DNA of 64,000 nt from Pseudomonadota bacterium (GTDB lineage: Bacteria; Pseudomonadota; Alphaproteobacteria; Acetobacterales; Acetobacteraceae). Below, in pieces: positions 37,019 to 46,875 of the stretch. The stretch is from positions 1-64,000 of the forward strand of contig JAKBCH010000003.1 in the NCBI GenBank assembly GCA_021808055.1, written 5' to 3'. The notes under the pieces were generated by a model. That model was not told the DNA's origin. It did not search any database and saw only the letters and a program-made list of their open reading frames with translations. A program made the position numbers and the translations under genes. Numbering within the stretch: position 1 is the first letter of the stretch; every line of letters begins with the position of its first letter.

Positions 37019-39706
37019 TCAGGCGGCCTTGGCCATGCCGCGCAGCACATACGGCAATATACCGCCATGCTTGTAGTAATTCACCTCGTCAGCGGTATCG
37101 ACCCGGCAAAGCAGTTCAATCTCGGTCTTGGAGCCATCAGGGCGGGTGATGACCGCTTTGATGTTCATGCGCGGGGAGAGGGTTTCAAGCCCGACAATAT
37201 CCACAATCTCCTCACCGGTCAGGCCCAGGCTCTTGCGCGTTTCACCATTCTTGAACAGCAGCGGCAGCACGCCCATGCCCACCAGGTTGGAGCGGTGAAT
37301 ACGCTCGAAGCTCTCCGCGATCACCGCCTTCACGCCTAGCAGCATGGTGCCCTTGGCCGCCCAATCGCGGGAGGAGCCGGTACCGTATTCCTGCCCGGCG
37401 AACACCACCAGGGGCACGCCCTCCGCCTTGTACTTCACCGCGGCATCGTAGATGGAGAGCGTCTCACCGCCGGGATAATGCTTCGTGTTGCCGCCCTCTG
37501 CACCACCCATCATCTCGTTCTTGATGCGGATATTCGCGAAAGTACCGCGCACCATCACATCGTCATTGCCGCGCCGTGAGCCATAGGAGTTGAAATCCTT
37601 CTGCTGTACCTGATGCGCGGAGAGGAACTCGCCCGCCGGCGAGGATTTCTTGATGTTACCAGCCGGGGAGATGTGGTCGGTCGTGATGGAGTCACCCAGC
37701 AGGGCCAGAACATGCGCGCCCTTGATGTCGGAAACCGGCCTCGGTTCCGGGGTGATGCCTTGGAAGTAAGGCGGGTTCTTCACATAAGTGGACCCAACGG
37801 GCCAGGCATAGGTGTCGGTACCGCCAGTCACCTCAATCGCCTGCCACTCGGTCGGGCCTTTGAACACGTCAGAATAGCGTGCGCGGAACATTTCGCGCGT
37901 GACAACCTGGCCGACGATGTCATGAATCTCCTTGTTGGTCGGCCAGATATCCTTCAGGAACACATCCTTGCCATCCTTCGCCGTGCCGAGCTTCACTGTG
38001 GTGATATCCTCGCGCATATTGCCGAACAAAGCATACGCCACCACCAGCGGTGGGGAGGCCAGATAATTCGCGCGCACATTCGGGTGCACGCGGCCCTCGA
38101 AGTTACGGTTGCCGGAGAGCACGGACACCGCAACCAGCTTGTTGCTCTCGATCGCGTCCACGATCGGGTCGGCAAGCGGGCCGGAATTGCCGATGCAGGT
38201 GGTGCAGCCATAGCCAACCGTCTCGAAGCCAAGCGCGTCAAGATCAGCAGTGAGGCCGGATTTGTTTAGATAATCGGTCACAACCTGCGAACCAGGGGCG
38301 AGCGAGGTCTTCACCCAGGGCTTCGGCACCAGGCCCAGCGCCCGGGCCTTGCGGGCCACCAGACCGGCGGCCACCAGCACGTAAGGGTTGGAAGTGTTGG
38401 TGCAGGACGTAATGGCCGCGATCACCACATCCCCATGGGTGATCTCATAATTCGTGCCAGCCACGGCACCCTTGGCGGCAACGGCGTCGGCGGCAACGCC
38501 CAGGCTCTTGGTCAGCTCGGCCTTGAAGGCGGAGGCGGCGTCCTTCAGCGGCACGCGGTCCTGCGGGCGCTTCGGCCCTGCCAGGCTTGGCTGCACGGTG
38601 GAGAGGTCCAGCTCCAACGTATCGGAGAAAACCGGCTCATGCTCGTCGCGCCACAGGCCTTGGGCCTTGGTATATTCTTCGACCAGCTTGATGCGGTGCT
38701 CATCGCGGCCCGAGAGGCGCAGATAATTCAGTGTTACGTCATCAACCGGGAAAAAACCGCAGGTCGCGCCATATTCGGGGGCCATATTGGCGATGGTGGC
38801 GCGGTCGGCCAACGCCATCTCGGCCATGCCCTCGCCGTAGAATTCGACGAATTTGCCAACGACCTTCTTCGCCCGCAGCATCTGAGTGACGGTGAGCACC
38901 AGATCGGTCGCGGTGACACCTTCGGAGAGCTTGCCGGTCAGCTTGAAGCCGACCACATCGGGGATGAGCATGGCGATCGGCTGGCCCAGCATCGCGGCCT
39001 CGGCCTCAATGCCGCCAACCCCCCAGCCCAGAACGCCCAGACCGTTCACCATAGTGGTGTGACTGTCAGTGCCGTAAAGTGTGTCCGGGTACACAAATGT
39101 CTTGCCGCCGTTCTCAGAGGTCCAGGCAACCTGCGCCAAATATTCCAGGTTCACCTGATGGCAGATGCCGGTGCCGGGCGGCACCACGCGGAAATTATTG
39201 AAAGCCTCCTGGCCCCAGCGCAGGAAGCGGTAACGCTCGGCGTTGCGCTCAAATTCGAGGTCGATATTCTTCTGCAAGGCGTCGGGGGAAGCCGAGTAAT
39301 CCACCATAACTGAATGGTCGATGACGAGATCGACCGGGATCAGCGGGTTCACTTTCTCAGGGTTCGCCCCCAACGAGCCCATGCCATCGCGCATCGCGGC
39401 CAGGTCCACCACCGCGGGCACGCCGGTGAAATCCTGCATCAATATGCGGGCGGGCTTAAAAGGCACTTCCTTGGTGGAGGAGGCTTTTTCCAACCAGCCA
39501 ATGATGGATTTCGCGTCTTCCTGCGTATAGCTGGCACCATTTTCAAAACGCAGCACGTTTTCGAGAAGCACCTTCAAGGTTTTTGGAAGCCTGGAGATAT
39601 CACCCAGCTTGGCCGCGGCCGCCGGGAGTGAAAAATACGAGTAGGTCTTGCCATCCACCGCCAGGGTTTTCATGATTTTAAGGCTATCGTGACCGATTGC
39701 TGTCAT
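37019..39706 (-). CDS. acnA: Aconitate hydratase A
   Basis: Aconitase interconverts citrate and isocitrate in the TCA cycle using a [4Fe-4S] cluster. The 895-residue protein is AcnA/IRP1 type: [14 protein letters not shown] near residue 115, [20 protein letters not shown], the cluster cysteines in [11 protein letters not shown] and [14 protein letters not shown], and the C-terminal swivel domain with [16 protein letters not shown]. The length is normal. It stands divergent from ccmAB across about 94 bp, a layout familiar from alphaproteobacteria. Confidence 0.98.
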   Translation of the reverse strand: MTAIGHDSLKIMKTLAVDGKTYSYFSLPAAAAKLGDISRLPKTLKVLLENVLRFENGASYTQEDAKSIIGWLEKASSTKEVPFKPARILMQDFTGVPAVVDLAAMRDGMGSLGANPEKVNPLIPVDLVIDHSVMVDYSASPDALQKNIDLEFERNAERYRFLRWGQEAFNNFRVVPPGTGICHQVNLEYLAQVAWTSENGGKTFVYPDTLYGTDSHTTMVNGLGVLGWGVGGIEAEAAMLGQPIAMLIPDVVGFKLTGKLSEGVTATDLVLTVTQMLRAKKVVGKFVEFYGEGMAEMALADRATIANMAPEYGATCGFFPVDDVTLNYLRLSGRDEHRIKLVEEYTKAQGLWRDEHEPVFSDTLELDLSTVQPSLAGPKRPQDRVPLKDAASAFKAELTKSLGVAADAVAAKGAVAGTNYEITHGDVVIAAITSCTNTSNPYVLVAAGLVARKARALGLVPKPWVKTSLAPGSQVVTDYLNKSGLTADLDALGFETVGYGCTTCIGNSGPLADPIVDAIESNKLVAVSVLSGNRNFEGRVHPNVRANYLASPPLVVAYALFGNMREDITTVKLGTAKDGKDVFLKDIWPTNKEIHDIVGQVVTREMFRARYSDVFKGPTEWQAIEVTGGTDTYAWPVGSTYVKNPPYFQGITPEPRPVSDIKGAHVLALLGDSITTDHISPAGNIKKSSPAGEFLSAHQVQQKDFNSYGSRRGNDDVMVRGTFANIRIKNEMMGGAEGGNTKHYPGGETLSIYDAAVKYKAEGVPLVVFAGQEYGTGSSRDWAAKGTMLLGVKAVIAESFERIHRSNLVGMGVLPLLFKNGETRKSLGLTGEEIVDIVGLETLSPRMNIKAVITRPDGSKTEIELLCRVDTADEVNYYKHGGILPYVLRGMAKAA

Positions 39707-39800
39707 GGCGCAAAACCTTTCGTCTGAAGCCGCTTGTGATTTGTCACGGCTTAAACCATAGCCATACCAACCCGTCTATTCCGCACCTAGGAACTCACAC

Positions 39801-40361
39801 CTGCTTACGGCCAAAAACCTTTCCATCTTCCGCGGCGAACGGCTGATTCTGAACAATATCGGCTTTTCGTTATGCCAAGGTGGTATCCTTCTTCTGCGTG
39901 GCGCGAATGGCGCGGGGAAATCCAGTCTGCTGCGCGCCCTGGCAGGGCTGACACCCTTAGCCACTGGTGATTTGTTTTGGAACAATCTACCCGCACTGAC
40001 AGACCGTGAGGCACACGCCGCCCGTATCGGCTGGCTAGGGCACCAGGATGCGGTGAAACCTGCCCTTACCCTGGCTGAACAGGTGCCGGAAGCTGGGCTG
40101 GCGCTGGTAGGGTTGGAAAAATTCGCGCATTTACCTGTGCGGTTTCTCTCCGCCGGGCAGAAGCGGCGGCTTGCCATCGCCAGGGTGGCGGCCGCGGAAA
40201 AGCCTTTATGGCTGCTGGACGAACCAACAACAGGACTGGATACCGCCTCCATTCAGCAATTCCTGGATCTCTGTGAGGCCCAGAGGCAGCGCGGCGGCAT
40301 GATCATCGCCAGCACCCATACGCCGATCGAGCTACCGGACACCCAGGTGCTGACGCTGTGA
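39801..40361 (+). CDS. ccmA: Haem exporter ATPase CcmA, apparent CTG start
   Basis: CcmA is the ABC ATPase of the CcmABC(D) haem-release machinery for cytochrome c maturation. The frame encodes Walker A RGANGAGKSSLL, signature LSAGQKRR and Walker B LWLLDEPTTGLD. No ATG, GTG or TTG precedes Walker A: the frame is open only back to a TAG at 39757-39759. The expected start (LTAKNLSIFRGERLIL) has CTG at 39801-39803 where the initiator belongs, with AGGA 8 bases upstream. Starting at CTG gives 186 residues. The first conventional start, TTG at 39972, would remove Walker A. The GTGA overlap with ccmB supports a live gene. Confidence 0.88.
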   Translation: MLTAKNLSIFRGERLILNNIGFSLCQGGILLLRGANGAGKSSLLRALAGLTPLATGDLFWNNLPALTDREAHAARIGWLGHQDAVKPALTLAEQVPEAGLALVGLEKFAHLPVRFLSAGQKRRLAIARVAAAEKPLWLLDEPTTGLDTASIQQFLDLCEAQRQRGGMIIASTHTPIELPDTQVLTL

Positions 40362-41002
40362 TCGGGTTTATTGCGCGGGAGCTGCGGCTTTCCATCCGGC
40401 ACGGCGCGGAAAGCATAGCCGCTTTGTTGTTTTTTGTTATCGCGGGAACGCTGTTTGCGCTTGGGGCGGGGCCAGACCCGTTGGTTCTCTCCCGCATTGC
40501 CCCCGGCGTGGTGTGGGTCACGGCGCTCCTCGCCGCACTTTTGCCGCTGGAACGGCTGTTCGGGCCAGACTTCGAGGATGGCACGCTGGATCTGCTGCTG
40601 CTTTCAGGTTGGCCGGCTTATGCGATCGCTACCGCCAAAACCATTGTGCATTGGCTAACCACGGGCCTGCCACTGCTCATTATCGCCGGGCCACTGGCGG
40701 TGATGTTGCGCCTGCCGGGGGAGAAATTACCGCTATTGCTGCTGACCCTGCTGCCCGGAACACTGATTTTCTCGCTGCTCGGCACATTGGCCGCGGCTCT
40801 CACCACCGGCGCGCGGCGGGGGGCTATTTTGATGCCGCTGATCACGCTGCCTTTGATGATCCCCAGCCTGATCTTCGGCACGGCAGCCGCCACCAGCCTG
40901 CATCCGGCCGCACCGCTTTACATGCTTTTCGCGATGCTGCTGGCGGCATTGCCCTTGGCACCGCTGGGAACCGGACTCGCCTTGCGCGCCGCCGCTGAAT
41001 AA
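40358..41002 (+). CDS. ccmB: Haem exporter permease CcmB
   Basis: CcmB is the membrane subunit working with CcmA and CcmC. This 214-residue protein has about six hydrophobic spans and the family blocks FIARELRLSIRHG, LLFFVIAGTLFALGAG, VWVTALLAALLPLERLF and LTTGARRGAILMPLITLPL. It starts with GTG overlapping the ccmA stop (GTGA). ccmC does not follow; a leftward MFS gene does, so ccmC must lie elsewhere. Confidence 0.93.
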   Translation: MIGFIARELRLSIRHGAESIAALLFFVIAGTLFALGAGPDPLVLSRIAPGVVWVTALLAALLPLERLFGPDFEDGTLDLLLLSGWPAYAIATAKTIVHWLTTGLPLLIIAGPLAVMLRLPGEKLPLLLLTLLPGTLIFSLLGTLAAALTTGARRGAILMPLITLPLMIPSLIFGTAAATSLHPAAPLYMLFAMLLAALPLAPLGTGLALRAAAE

Positions 41003-41061
41003 AACACAGACCTCAACGCCGCTTGCAAAGCGAGCGAACCCGACGGCATCGCGCTCCAGCC

Positions 41062-42285
41062 TTATGTCGTCGTATGCGCCATGGAAACGTTGCGCGCTTC
41101 CGGGCCGAATATCATCAGAATGATAAGAAGAACGGCCACCACGCCACCCACCAACGCCAGCGCATAGCCATAATCTCCGCCATGGCTGATCGCCAGAGAC
41201 ACCTGAAGCGGCGCATTGAACGAGGCCAGAAAATTGCCGAACTGATAGACGAAACCCGGAAACGTGCCTCGAATTTCAGCGGGTGACAGCTCATTCAGAT
41301 GCACCGGCACCACGCCCCATGCCCCCTGCACGCCAACCTGCATAAAGAACGCGGCAATGGCGATGGTGGTGAAATTGGTGCCATGAGACCACGGCCACAG
41401 CGCCAGAAGCGAGACCAGACACGCCCCGATAATGGCATAGCGGCGGCCGATCTTCTGGCTCAGGAAGCCGAACAGAATGCCGCCGATAATCGCACCAGCA
41501 TTAAAGATGAGCGCAACATTGGCCATTTCACCATGGGCGAAATGCAACTGCTTGCCCAGGAACAGCTTCACGTAAATATCCTGCGTGCCGTGGGAGAAGA
41601 AATTAAACCCAGCCATCATCAGCACGCCATAAACAACCAGCTTCGCGTTCTTACGCAGCACGAAGCTGATCGGCACCCGGTTAGGCTGGTGCTTCATGGC
41701 CTTATAGACCGGGCTTTCCTCTACCTGGGAGGCAATGAAAAACACCAGCAGAGCCGGCAAGGCGCCGACAAAGAACATCCCCCGCCAACCCAGCGGCTTC
41801 AGGCCAAAATCAAACAACAAGGTCGCCAGGAAAAACCCGAACGGATACCCCGCCTGCAACAACCCGGAGACCCAGCCGCGCCAGCGATCCGGGATGGTTT
41901 CCATGGCAAGCGAGGAACCAATGCCCCATTCCCCGCCCATGGCGATGCCAAACAATGTGCGAATAACCATGAAGGCGGTGAAAGACCAGGCGAAGCCGGT
42001 GAGCGCCTCGAAAAAGGAGTAGAGCAGAATAACGAGCATCAAGATCGGTTTGCGGCCGTAAATATCTGCGAGGCGGCCAAAAACGAAGGCGCCCACCGCG
42101 CGCGTTGCCAAAGTGAGGGTGATGGAAAACGCCACCGAATCTATGCCGACGCCAAACGCTTTGGAGACGTTGTCGAGGGTCAGGATCAGAATAAAGAAAT
42201 CGAACGCATCGAGCGTCCAGCCCAAAAACGCCGCAACAACAGCGTTGCGCGCCCGCGTGATCTCTGCTGCTGAAATGACCGGCAT
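41062..42285 (-). CDS. MFS transporter, organic-acid/proton symporter type
   Basis: This is a 407-residue major facilitator permease with 12 predicted spans. The first span carries FLGWTLDAFDFFILI, a signature of the lactate/pyruvate, sialate and aromatic-acid symporter group; the loop 2-3 motif is GRLADIYGRKPIL and the second half has GFLSQKIGRRYAI. The start is ATG at 42285 with AGGAG 8 bases upstream. It converges on ccmB. A monocarboxylate or similar organic acid is a reasonable guess for the substrate, not more. Confidence 0.85.
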   Translation of the reverse strand: MPVISAAEITRARNAVVAAFLGWTLDAFDFFILILTLDNVSKAFGVGIDSVAFSITLTLATRAVGAFVFGRLADIYGRKPILMLVILLYSFFEALTGFAWSFTAFMVIRTLFGIAMGGEWGIGSSLAMETIPDRWRGWVSGLLQAGYPFGFFLATLLFDFGLKPLGWRGMFFVGALPALLVFFIASQVEESPVYKAMKHQPNRVPISFVLRKNAKLVVYGVLMMAGFNFFSHGTQDIYVKLFLGKQLHFAHGEMANVALIFNAGAIIGGILFGFLSQKIGRRYAIIGACLVSLLALWPWSHGTNFTTIAIAAFFMQVGVQGAWGVVPVHLNELSPAEIRGTFPGFVYQFGNFLASFNAPLQVSLAISHGGDYGYALALVGGVVAVLLIILMIFGPEARNVSMAHTTT

Positions 42286-42441
42286 CGCCAAACTCTCCTA
42301 ATTATCATTGCAAAAACCAGCAGAACAAACCTGATGCTGCTTTTAAATTAGCCTGCCCGCAAGGCTGGCGAAGCATGTTCACACATAAACACGGCACCAC
42401 CCTAGATGTCTGGCATAAATCGGAATTTTCAACGATTTAAA

Positions 42442-42519
42442 TGGTCGGAGTGAGAGGATTCGAACCTCCGGCCCCTGCGTTCCGAACACAGTACTCTAAC
42501 CAGGCTGAGCTACACTCCG
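42442..42519 (-). tRNA. tRNA-Pro (anticodon CGG)
   Basis: A complete 78-nt tRNA with acceptor stem CGGAGTG/CACTCCG, discriminator A and encoded CCA at 42444-42442. The anticodon stem CTGTG/CGCAG holds loop TTCGGAA, giving CGG. The T arm GGAGGTTCGAATCCTCT is intact. Confidence 0.96.
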
Positions 42520-42675
42520 ATGCGGCGAGCCTATAGCCGAAGGGGCACGGGTTCCGCAAGGCCCACCACCGAGGCACCGCAAAACAGACATAATCCGGTT
42601 ACCAATTGAGGCTAAAGCCAGGAAATATCAGGACGTCCTAGCCAGGAGTGAAAGCTGCATGTTAAACCAATCGCC

Positions 42676-43470
42676 ATGTGCCTGACCTGCGACGCCACCC
42701 GCCGCGGCTTTTTCCGTCTCGGCCTTGGGGCTGCGAGCCTGGCCGCCCTGCCCCGCCGCTCCCGCGCCGCCGGGTTGAAACCGCTCATCATGCTGGACCC
42801 AGGCCATGGCGGGCATGACCCAGGAGCCATCGCGCCGGATGGTTTTTACGAAAAAACCATTACCCTCGCCACGGCTCTGGAGCTTCACCAGGCCCTGTTG
42901 GCAACAAGACGCTACCGCGTTGGCATGACACGCAGTTCCGACACCTTCATTTCGCTGGAAGGGCGGGTGAACATCGCACTCGAACATAAAGCAGATATGT
43001 TTCTTTCCATGCATTGCGACCATCTGCCGGAGCCGGATTTGCGTGGCGCCTCTGTTTTCACGCTTTCCAACAAGGCATCCGATAAACTGGCCGCCGCCGT
43101 CGCCCAGGACGAAAACAGCGCGGACGGCCCCACCGGCGCCCCGGCGGGGGTTTCGCCGCAAGTGGCGAATATTCTGGCCAGCCTGGAAACCCGCGCGACC
43201 AAAATTGGTTCGGCCACCCTGGCGGACGACATCGCGTCTTCTCTCTCAGCCCGCATTCCGCTGCTGCCAGACCCTGAACGTAGCGCCAATTTCGCGGTTC
43301 TGCGTGACCCCTCAATTCCTTCTAACCTGTTGGAAATGGGATGCCTCAGCAATGCCGAGGACGAACGCCGACTGCGCGACCCCAGACAGCGTCGGCTGCT
43401 GGTGGCACGCCTTGCCTACGCCATAGATCGCTATTTCAGCGATCCCGGCCAGGGCCGCGTGGCGGGCTAA
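42676..43470 (+). CDS. N-acetylmuramoyl-L-alanine amidase (Amidase_3)
   Basis: This is a zinc amidase that cuts the bond between muramic acid and the peptide stem of peptidoglycan. The 264-residue protein has a twin-arginine-like export signal (TRRGFFRLGLGAASLAALP) preceded by CLTC, then the catalytic domain: IMLDPGHGGHDPGAI (first zinc His), GFYEKTITL (Glu), SMHCDHL (His) and LLEMGCLSNAEDE (second Glu). It precedes mrcA in the same direction, fitting septal or general cell-wall remodelling. No LysM or AMIN domain is present. Confidence 0.93.
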   Translation: MCLTCDATRRGFFRLGLGAASLAALPRRSRAAGLKPLIMLDPGHGGHDPGAIAPDGFYEKTITLATALELHQALLATRRYRVGMTRSSDTFISLEGRVNIALEHKADMFLSMHCDHLPEPDLRGASVFTLSNKASDKLAAAVAQDENSADGPTGAPAGVSPQVANILASLETRATKIGSATLADDIASSLSARIPLLPDPERSANFAVLRDPSIPSNLLEMGCLSNAEDERRLRDPRQRRLLVARLAYAIDRYFSDPGQGRVAG

Positions 43471-43531
43471 ATTGCAAAGCTGTCATTTAACCCATATCGC
43501 CCCTGGGGAAACCAGGTGCTAAGAGCCCGGC

Positions 43532-46132
43532 ATGTCTGACCAGAACGACGATTTCTCTGCCCGTGAACGGCTTGCCCGCCCCAGCCGCAACACCGCACCG
43601 CGCCGCCAACCGCCGGGAGAGCCGCGCGGCCAACGGCCGTCAAAGCGCCGCAGCCCGATCGGTAGAGTGATCGGGTTTTTCATCTCCAGCCTATACCGCC
43701 TCACCTTCCTCGCCGCGATTGCGGGAATTGTCGTTGCCGGAGCCGCGTTTCTGTATTTTTCGGCGGGGCTGCCCAGCATCGAAAGCCTGAAAACCTATAA
43801 GCCACCTTTGGAATCGCGCGTTTATGCGTCCAATTTCCAATTGCTCGCGGAAATGGGCACCCAGCACAGCATCTATGTGCCTTACGATCAGATTCCGCAG
43901 GTGGTGCAGAACGCTTTCATCTCGGCGGAGGACAGGCTGTTTTGGGTGGAGCCAGGCATCAACCCGCTGGCGATATTGCGCGCCGGGCTAACTGATATCG
44001 CGCGAATCGGTTCAGGCCGCAGGCCGCTTGGGGCCTCCACCATCACCCAGCAGGTGGTGAAGAACATGCTGCTAAACAACCACATCACCTTCGGAAGCAA
44101 AATCAAGGAAGCGATTCTGGCGATGCGCGTCTCTCAGGCGATGAGCAAGCAGCAAGTGCTTACCCTATATCTGAACGAGGTTGATCTCGGCCAAAACTCC
44201 TTCGGCGTTGCCGCCGCGGCGCAAACCTATTTCGACGAACCTCTCTCGCAGCTCGACATTGCCCAGGCGGCCACGCTCGCGGCGCTGCCGAAGGCCCCAA
44301 CAAATTACAATCCATTCCTGCATCCGCAGGATTCTCTTCAACGACGCAATTTTGTGATTGGCCGCATGTTGGCCGATGGCGCGATTAACGCCACCCAGGC
44401 CGCCGCCGCCCAGGCCGAGCCGCTTTTGCCGAAAGCTGGCCAAGCCCAGCAAGGCGTACCTGATGGTGGCTATTTCGCGGATGCCGTGCGCGCCCAGCTT
44501 GTGCAAAAATTCGGCGCGGATGCGGTGAACACCGGCGGGCTTATCGTCCGCACCAGCCTCAACCCTGCACTGCAAGAGGCCGCAACCAATGCCGTGCGCG
44601 ACGGATTGGAGAATTACGACCGTAATTACGACGGTTGGCACGGGCTGGTAACCCATATCACTGACACAAGCCTCGCCGCCGATTGGCAGACATTGCTGCC
44701 AAAGCAGTCAAACCCGCCAGGACTGCGGCCTGGCTGGCGGCTTGGCATCGTGCTGTCTGCCTCGCCAAGCGCCGCGCGCATCGGCACCACCGACCCAACC
44801 ACCGGCTCACCCGCAACCGGAATCTTGCCGCTTTCTCACATGCGCTGGGCCCGCCCATGGGCCCACGGATATATGGGCGCGCACCCTGCCTCAACGGCAG
44901 ATGTGCTGCATCCGGGCGATGTGATCATGGTCTCAGGAGATTTAAATTCGCTCTCACTGGAGCAAATTCCCAAGGTGCAGGGCGCGTTGATCTCAATGGA
45001 CCCGAGTACTGGTCGTATCGTCGCGATGGTCGGCGGCTGGAGCCACGACATGAGCCCCTATAACCGGGCCATCCAGGCGCAGCGCCAGCCCGGCTCCTCG
45101 GTCAAGCCGCTGGTCTATCTCACCGCCATGGAGCAGAACATCCAGCCCGACGCCCAGGTGCTCGACGGCCCATTCGTGCAAGTGATGCCGGACGGCTCAG
45201 TCTACCGGCCAGGCAATTACGAGAACAGCTTCCAGGGTCCGGTGCCAATTTTCCATGCACTGGAGCAGTCGTTGAACCTCGCGACACTGCACCTCGCGCG
45301 CCAGATCGGCCTCTCGGCGATCGCCACCACGTTCCAGAATTTCGGCATCGTCGATAACATGCCGCCTTACTACCCCTCCGCCATCGGCGCCATCGACACA
45401 ACACTGTGGAAGATGACCACCGCCTACGCGACGCTGGACCAGTATGGTCGGCTTGTGACCCCCAGCCTGATTGACAGCGTGACCAATCCAGATGGCAAAA
45501 TTCTCTACCAAGCAGCTGGGGAGCAATGCGCCAATTGCATTAACGGCAGCCCGGATCAGCCCCCACAATTAACCAATCCCGGCCAACAGGTAGCGGATGC
45601 AAATTCGGTTTATCAGATGTTGACCATGATGCGCGGCGTGGTGCTGCGTGGCACCGGGGTGCCCGCCGTGAAAGGCATTTCCCAGCCTGTCGCGGGCAAA
45701 ACCGGCACCACCAACAACTTTAACGATGCCTGGTTCATCGGCTTTACGCCCGGCATTGTAACAGGCTGCTGGGTGGGTTTTGATACGCCGACCAATCTTG
45801 GCGAAAACGAAACGGGTGGCAACGTGTGCGGGCCCATCTGGAACGAATACATGAAGGTGGCCTTGAAAAATCAGCCACCGGTTGATTTCCCCACCCCCGC
45901 TGGCATGACCTTGCAGCAAACGCCAGAACCGGACGGCACTATGGTGACCGAGGCCTTCAAACCAGGCCAGAGCCCCGGCGCACAAAACGCCAATGGTCTG
46001 CTGGGTGGGGGCATGGGCAGCTTGGGTGGTTCCGGCGATGGTGCCGCACTCACCGCGCCCCAAAACGGCAGCACTCCCGGCACTCCACCTGCGCCTTCCA
46101 CCATCGATAAATCTCTGGGCGGACTTTACTGA
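43532..46132 (+). CDS. mrcA: Penicillin-binding protein 1A (bifunctional)
   Basis: A class A PBP that polymerises and cross-links peptidoglycan. The 866-residue protein has a basic cytosolic tail, one membrane span (about residues 60-82), a GT51 transglycosylase domain with AEDRLFW and GASTITQQVVKNMLL, and a transpeptidase domain with SxxK in PGSSVKPLVYL, SLN in EQSLNLATLHLA and KTG in AGKTGTTNNFNDAWF. The first GT51 motif reads EDRLFWVEPG where most enzymes read EDRRFYEHxG; the catalytic Glu is kept. The C-terminus is Gly/Pro rich. It follows the amidase in the same direction. Confidence 0.95.
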   Translation: MSDQNDDFSARERLARPSRNTAPRRQPPGEPRGQRPSKRRSPIGRVIGFFISSLYRLTFLAAIAGIVVAGAAFLYFSAGLPSIESLKTYKPPLESRVYASNFQLLAEMGTQHSIYVPYDQIPQVVQNAFISAEDRLFWVEPGINPLAILRAGLTDIARIGSGRRPLGASTITQQVVKNMLLNNHITFGSKIKEAILAMRVSQAMSKQQVLTLYLNEVDLGQNSFGVAAAAQTYFDEPLSQLDIAQAATLAALPKAPTNYNPFLHPQDSLQRRNFVIGRMLADGAINATQAAAAQAEPLLPKAGQAQQGVPDGGYFADAVRAQLVQKFGADAVNTGGLIVRTSLNPALQEAATNAVRDGLENYDRNYDGWHGLVTHITDTSLAADWQTLLPKQSNPPGLRPGWRLGIVLSASPSAARIGTTDPTTGSPATGILPLSHMRWARPWAHGYMGAHPASTADVLHPGDVIMVSGDLNSLSLEQIPKVQGALISMDPSTGRIVAMVGGWSHDMSPYNRAIQAQRQPGSSVKPLVYLTAMEQNIQPDAQVLDGPFVQVMPDGSVYRPGNYENSFQGPVPIFHALEQSLNLATLHLARQIGLSAIATTFQNFGIVDNMPPYYPSAIGAIDTTLWKMTTAYATLDQYGRLVTPSLIDSVTNPDGKILYQAAGEQCANCINGSPDQPPQLTNPGQQVADANSVYQMLTMMRGVVLRGTGVPAVKGISQPVAGKTGTTNNFNDAWFIGFTPGIVTGCWVGFDTPTNLGENETGGNVCGPIWNEYMKVALKNQPPVDFPTPAGMTLQQTPEPDGTMVTEAFKPGQSPGAQNANGLLGGGMGSLGGSGDGAALTAPQNGSTPGTPPAPSTIDKSLGGLY

Positions 46133-46164
46133 ACCGAGAAAGGTTGACCCTATAGACTCAATCT

Positions 46165-46875
46165 TTACGAACCACTGAACCAGTTATAGCCCTGGTCCTC
46201 CCAATATCCGCCCGGATAGATGTTGGTGACAGCAAGCTGCATGATGGATTTCGGGTTTTTGAAGCCCAGCTTGGTGGGAATACGCAGCCGCACCGGCGCG
46301 CCGAAGGGGGGCGTGAGCGGCTGACCCAGGAAATCCAACGCCAGGATGGTTTGCGGATGCAGGGCGGATGCCATGTCAATGGAACTGTAATAACCATCCG
46401 CGCATTTGAAACTGAGATATTTGCAGGTCGTATCCGCCCCCACCCGGCGCAGGAAATCACTCAGCCTCACGCCGGACCATTGCCCGATCACCCGCCAGCC
46501 TTCCACACATACAAACCGCGTGATCTGACTTTCCTGGGGCAAGGCGCGGAGCTGTTGCAGGCTCCAGGATGATTTGTTCTGAATCTGGCCGCCGAGTTCC
46601 AGCTTGTAGGTTGTTTCATCCACTATCGGCGCCTGGTCGATGGGATAGAAGGCATTGAAGCGTGGTGGGTTGGTGATCTGGTCCGGCCGGAAGGTAGGTG
46701 CCAGAGTGTGCGGGTCGAAAAGCGCCGCCTGCACGCGGTCGTTCCAGGCGGCCATGGCGTGTAGAAATTTGTCCGCAAGATCCGGGTGGGCCGGGTCCTC
46801 GTAATCGCAGCCGCCAAGCGGGGCGGCCGCCCCCAGCGCCATGGCGCGGAGCAGAAGCGAACGGCGCTTGATCAT
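46165..46875 (-). CDS. YedY/SUOX-like molybdopterin oxidoreductase, possible lipoprotein
   Basis: This is a molybdenum enzyme of the sulfite-oxidase fold, probably periplasmic, similar to protein methionine-sulfoxide reductase MsrP/YedY. The 236-residue protein has the Mo-ligand Cys123 in RFVCVEGWRVIGQWSGV, YLSFKCADGYYSSIDM and the C-terminal PGGYWEDQGYNWF. The signal carries paired arginines (KRRSLLLRA) typical of Tat export of cofactor enzymes, and a lipobox-like LGGC at residues 20-23. ATG at 46875 overlaps the stop of the cytochrome b gene, its likely electron partner. The substrate is inferred. Confidence 0.85.
   Translation of the reverse strand: MIKRRSLLLRAMALGAAAPLGGCDYEDPAHPDLADKFLHAMAAWNDRVQAALFDPHTLAPTFRPDQITNPPRFNAFYPIDQAPIVDETTYKLELGGQIQNKSSWSLQQLRALPQESQITRFVCVEGWRVIGQWSGVRLSDFLRRVGADTTCKYLSFKCADGYYSSIDMASALHPQTILALDFLGQPLTPPFGAPVRLRIPTKLGFKNPKSIMQLAVTNIYPGGYWEDQGYNWFSGS

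Noticed and set aside
41299..42273. A 324-codon plus-strand frame across the MFS gene
   Set aside because: Product is Gln/Arg/His-rich with no membrane or domain pattern; the antisense MFS gene has clear motifs.
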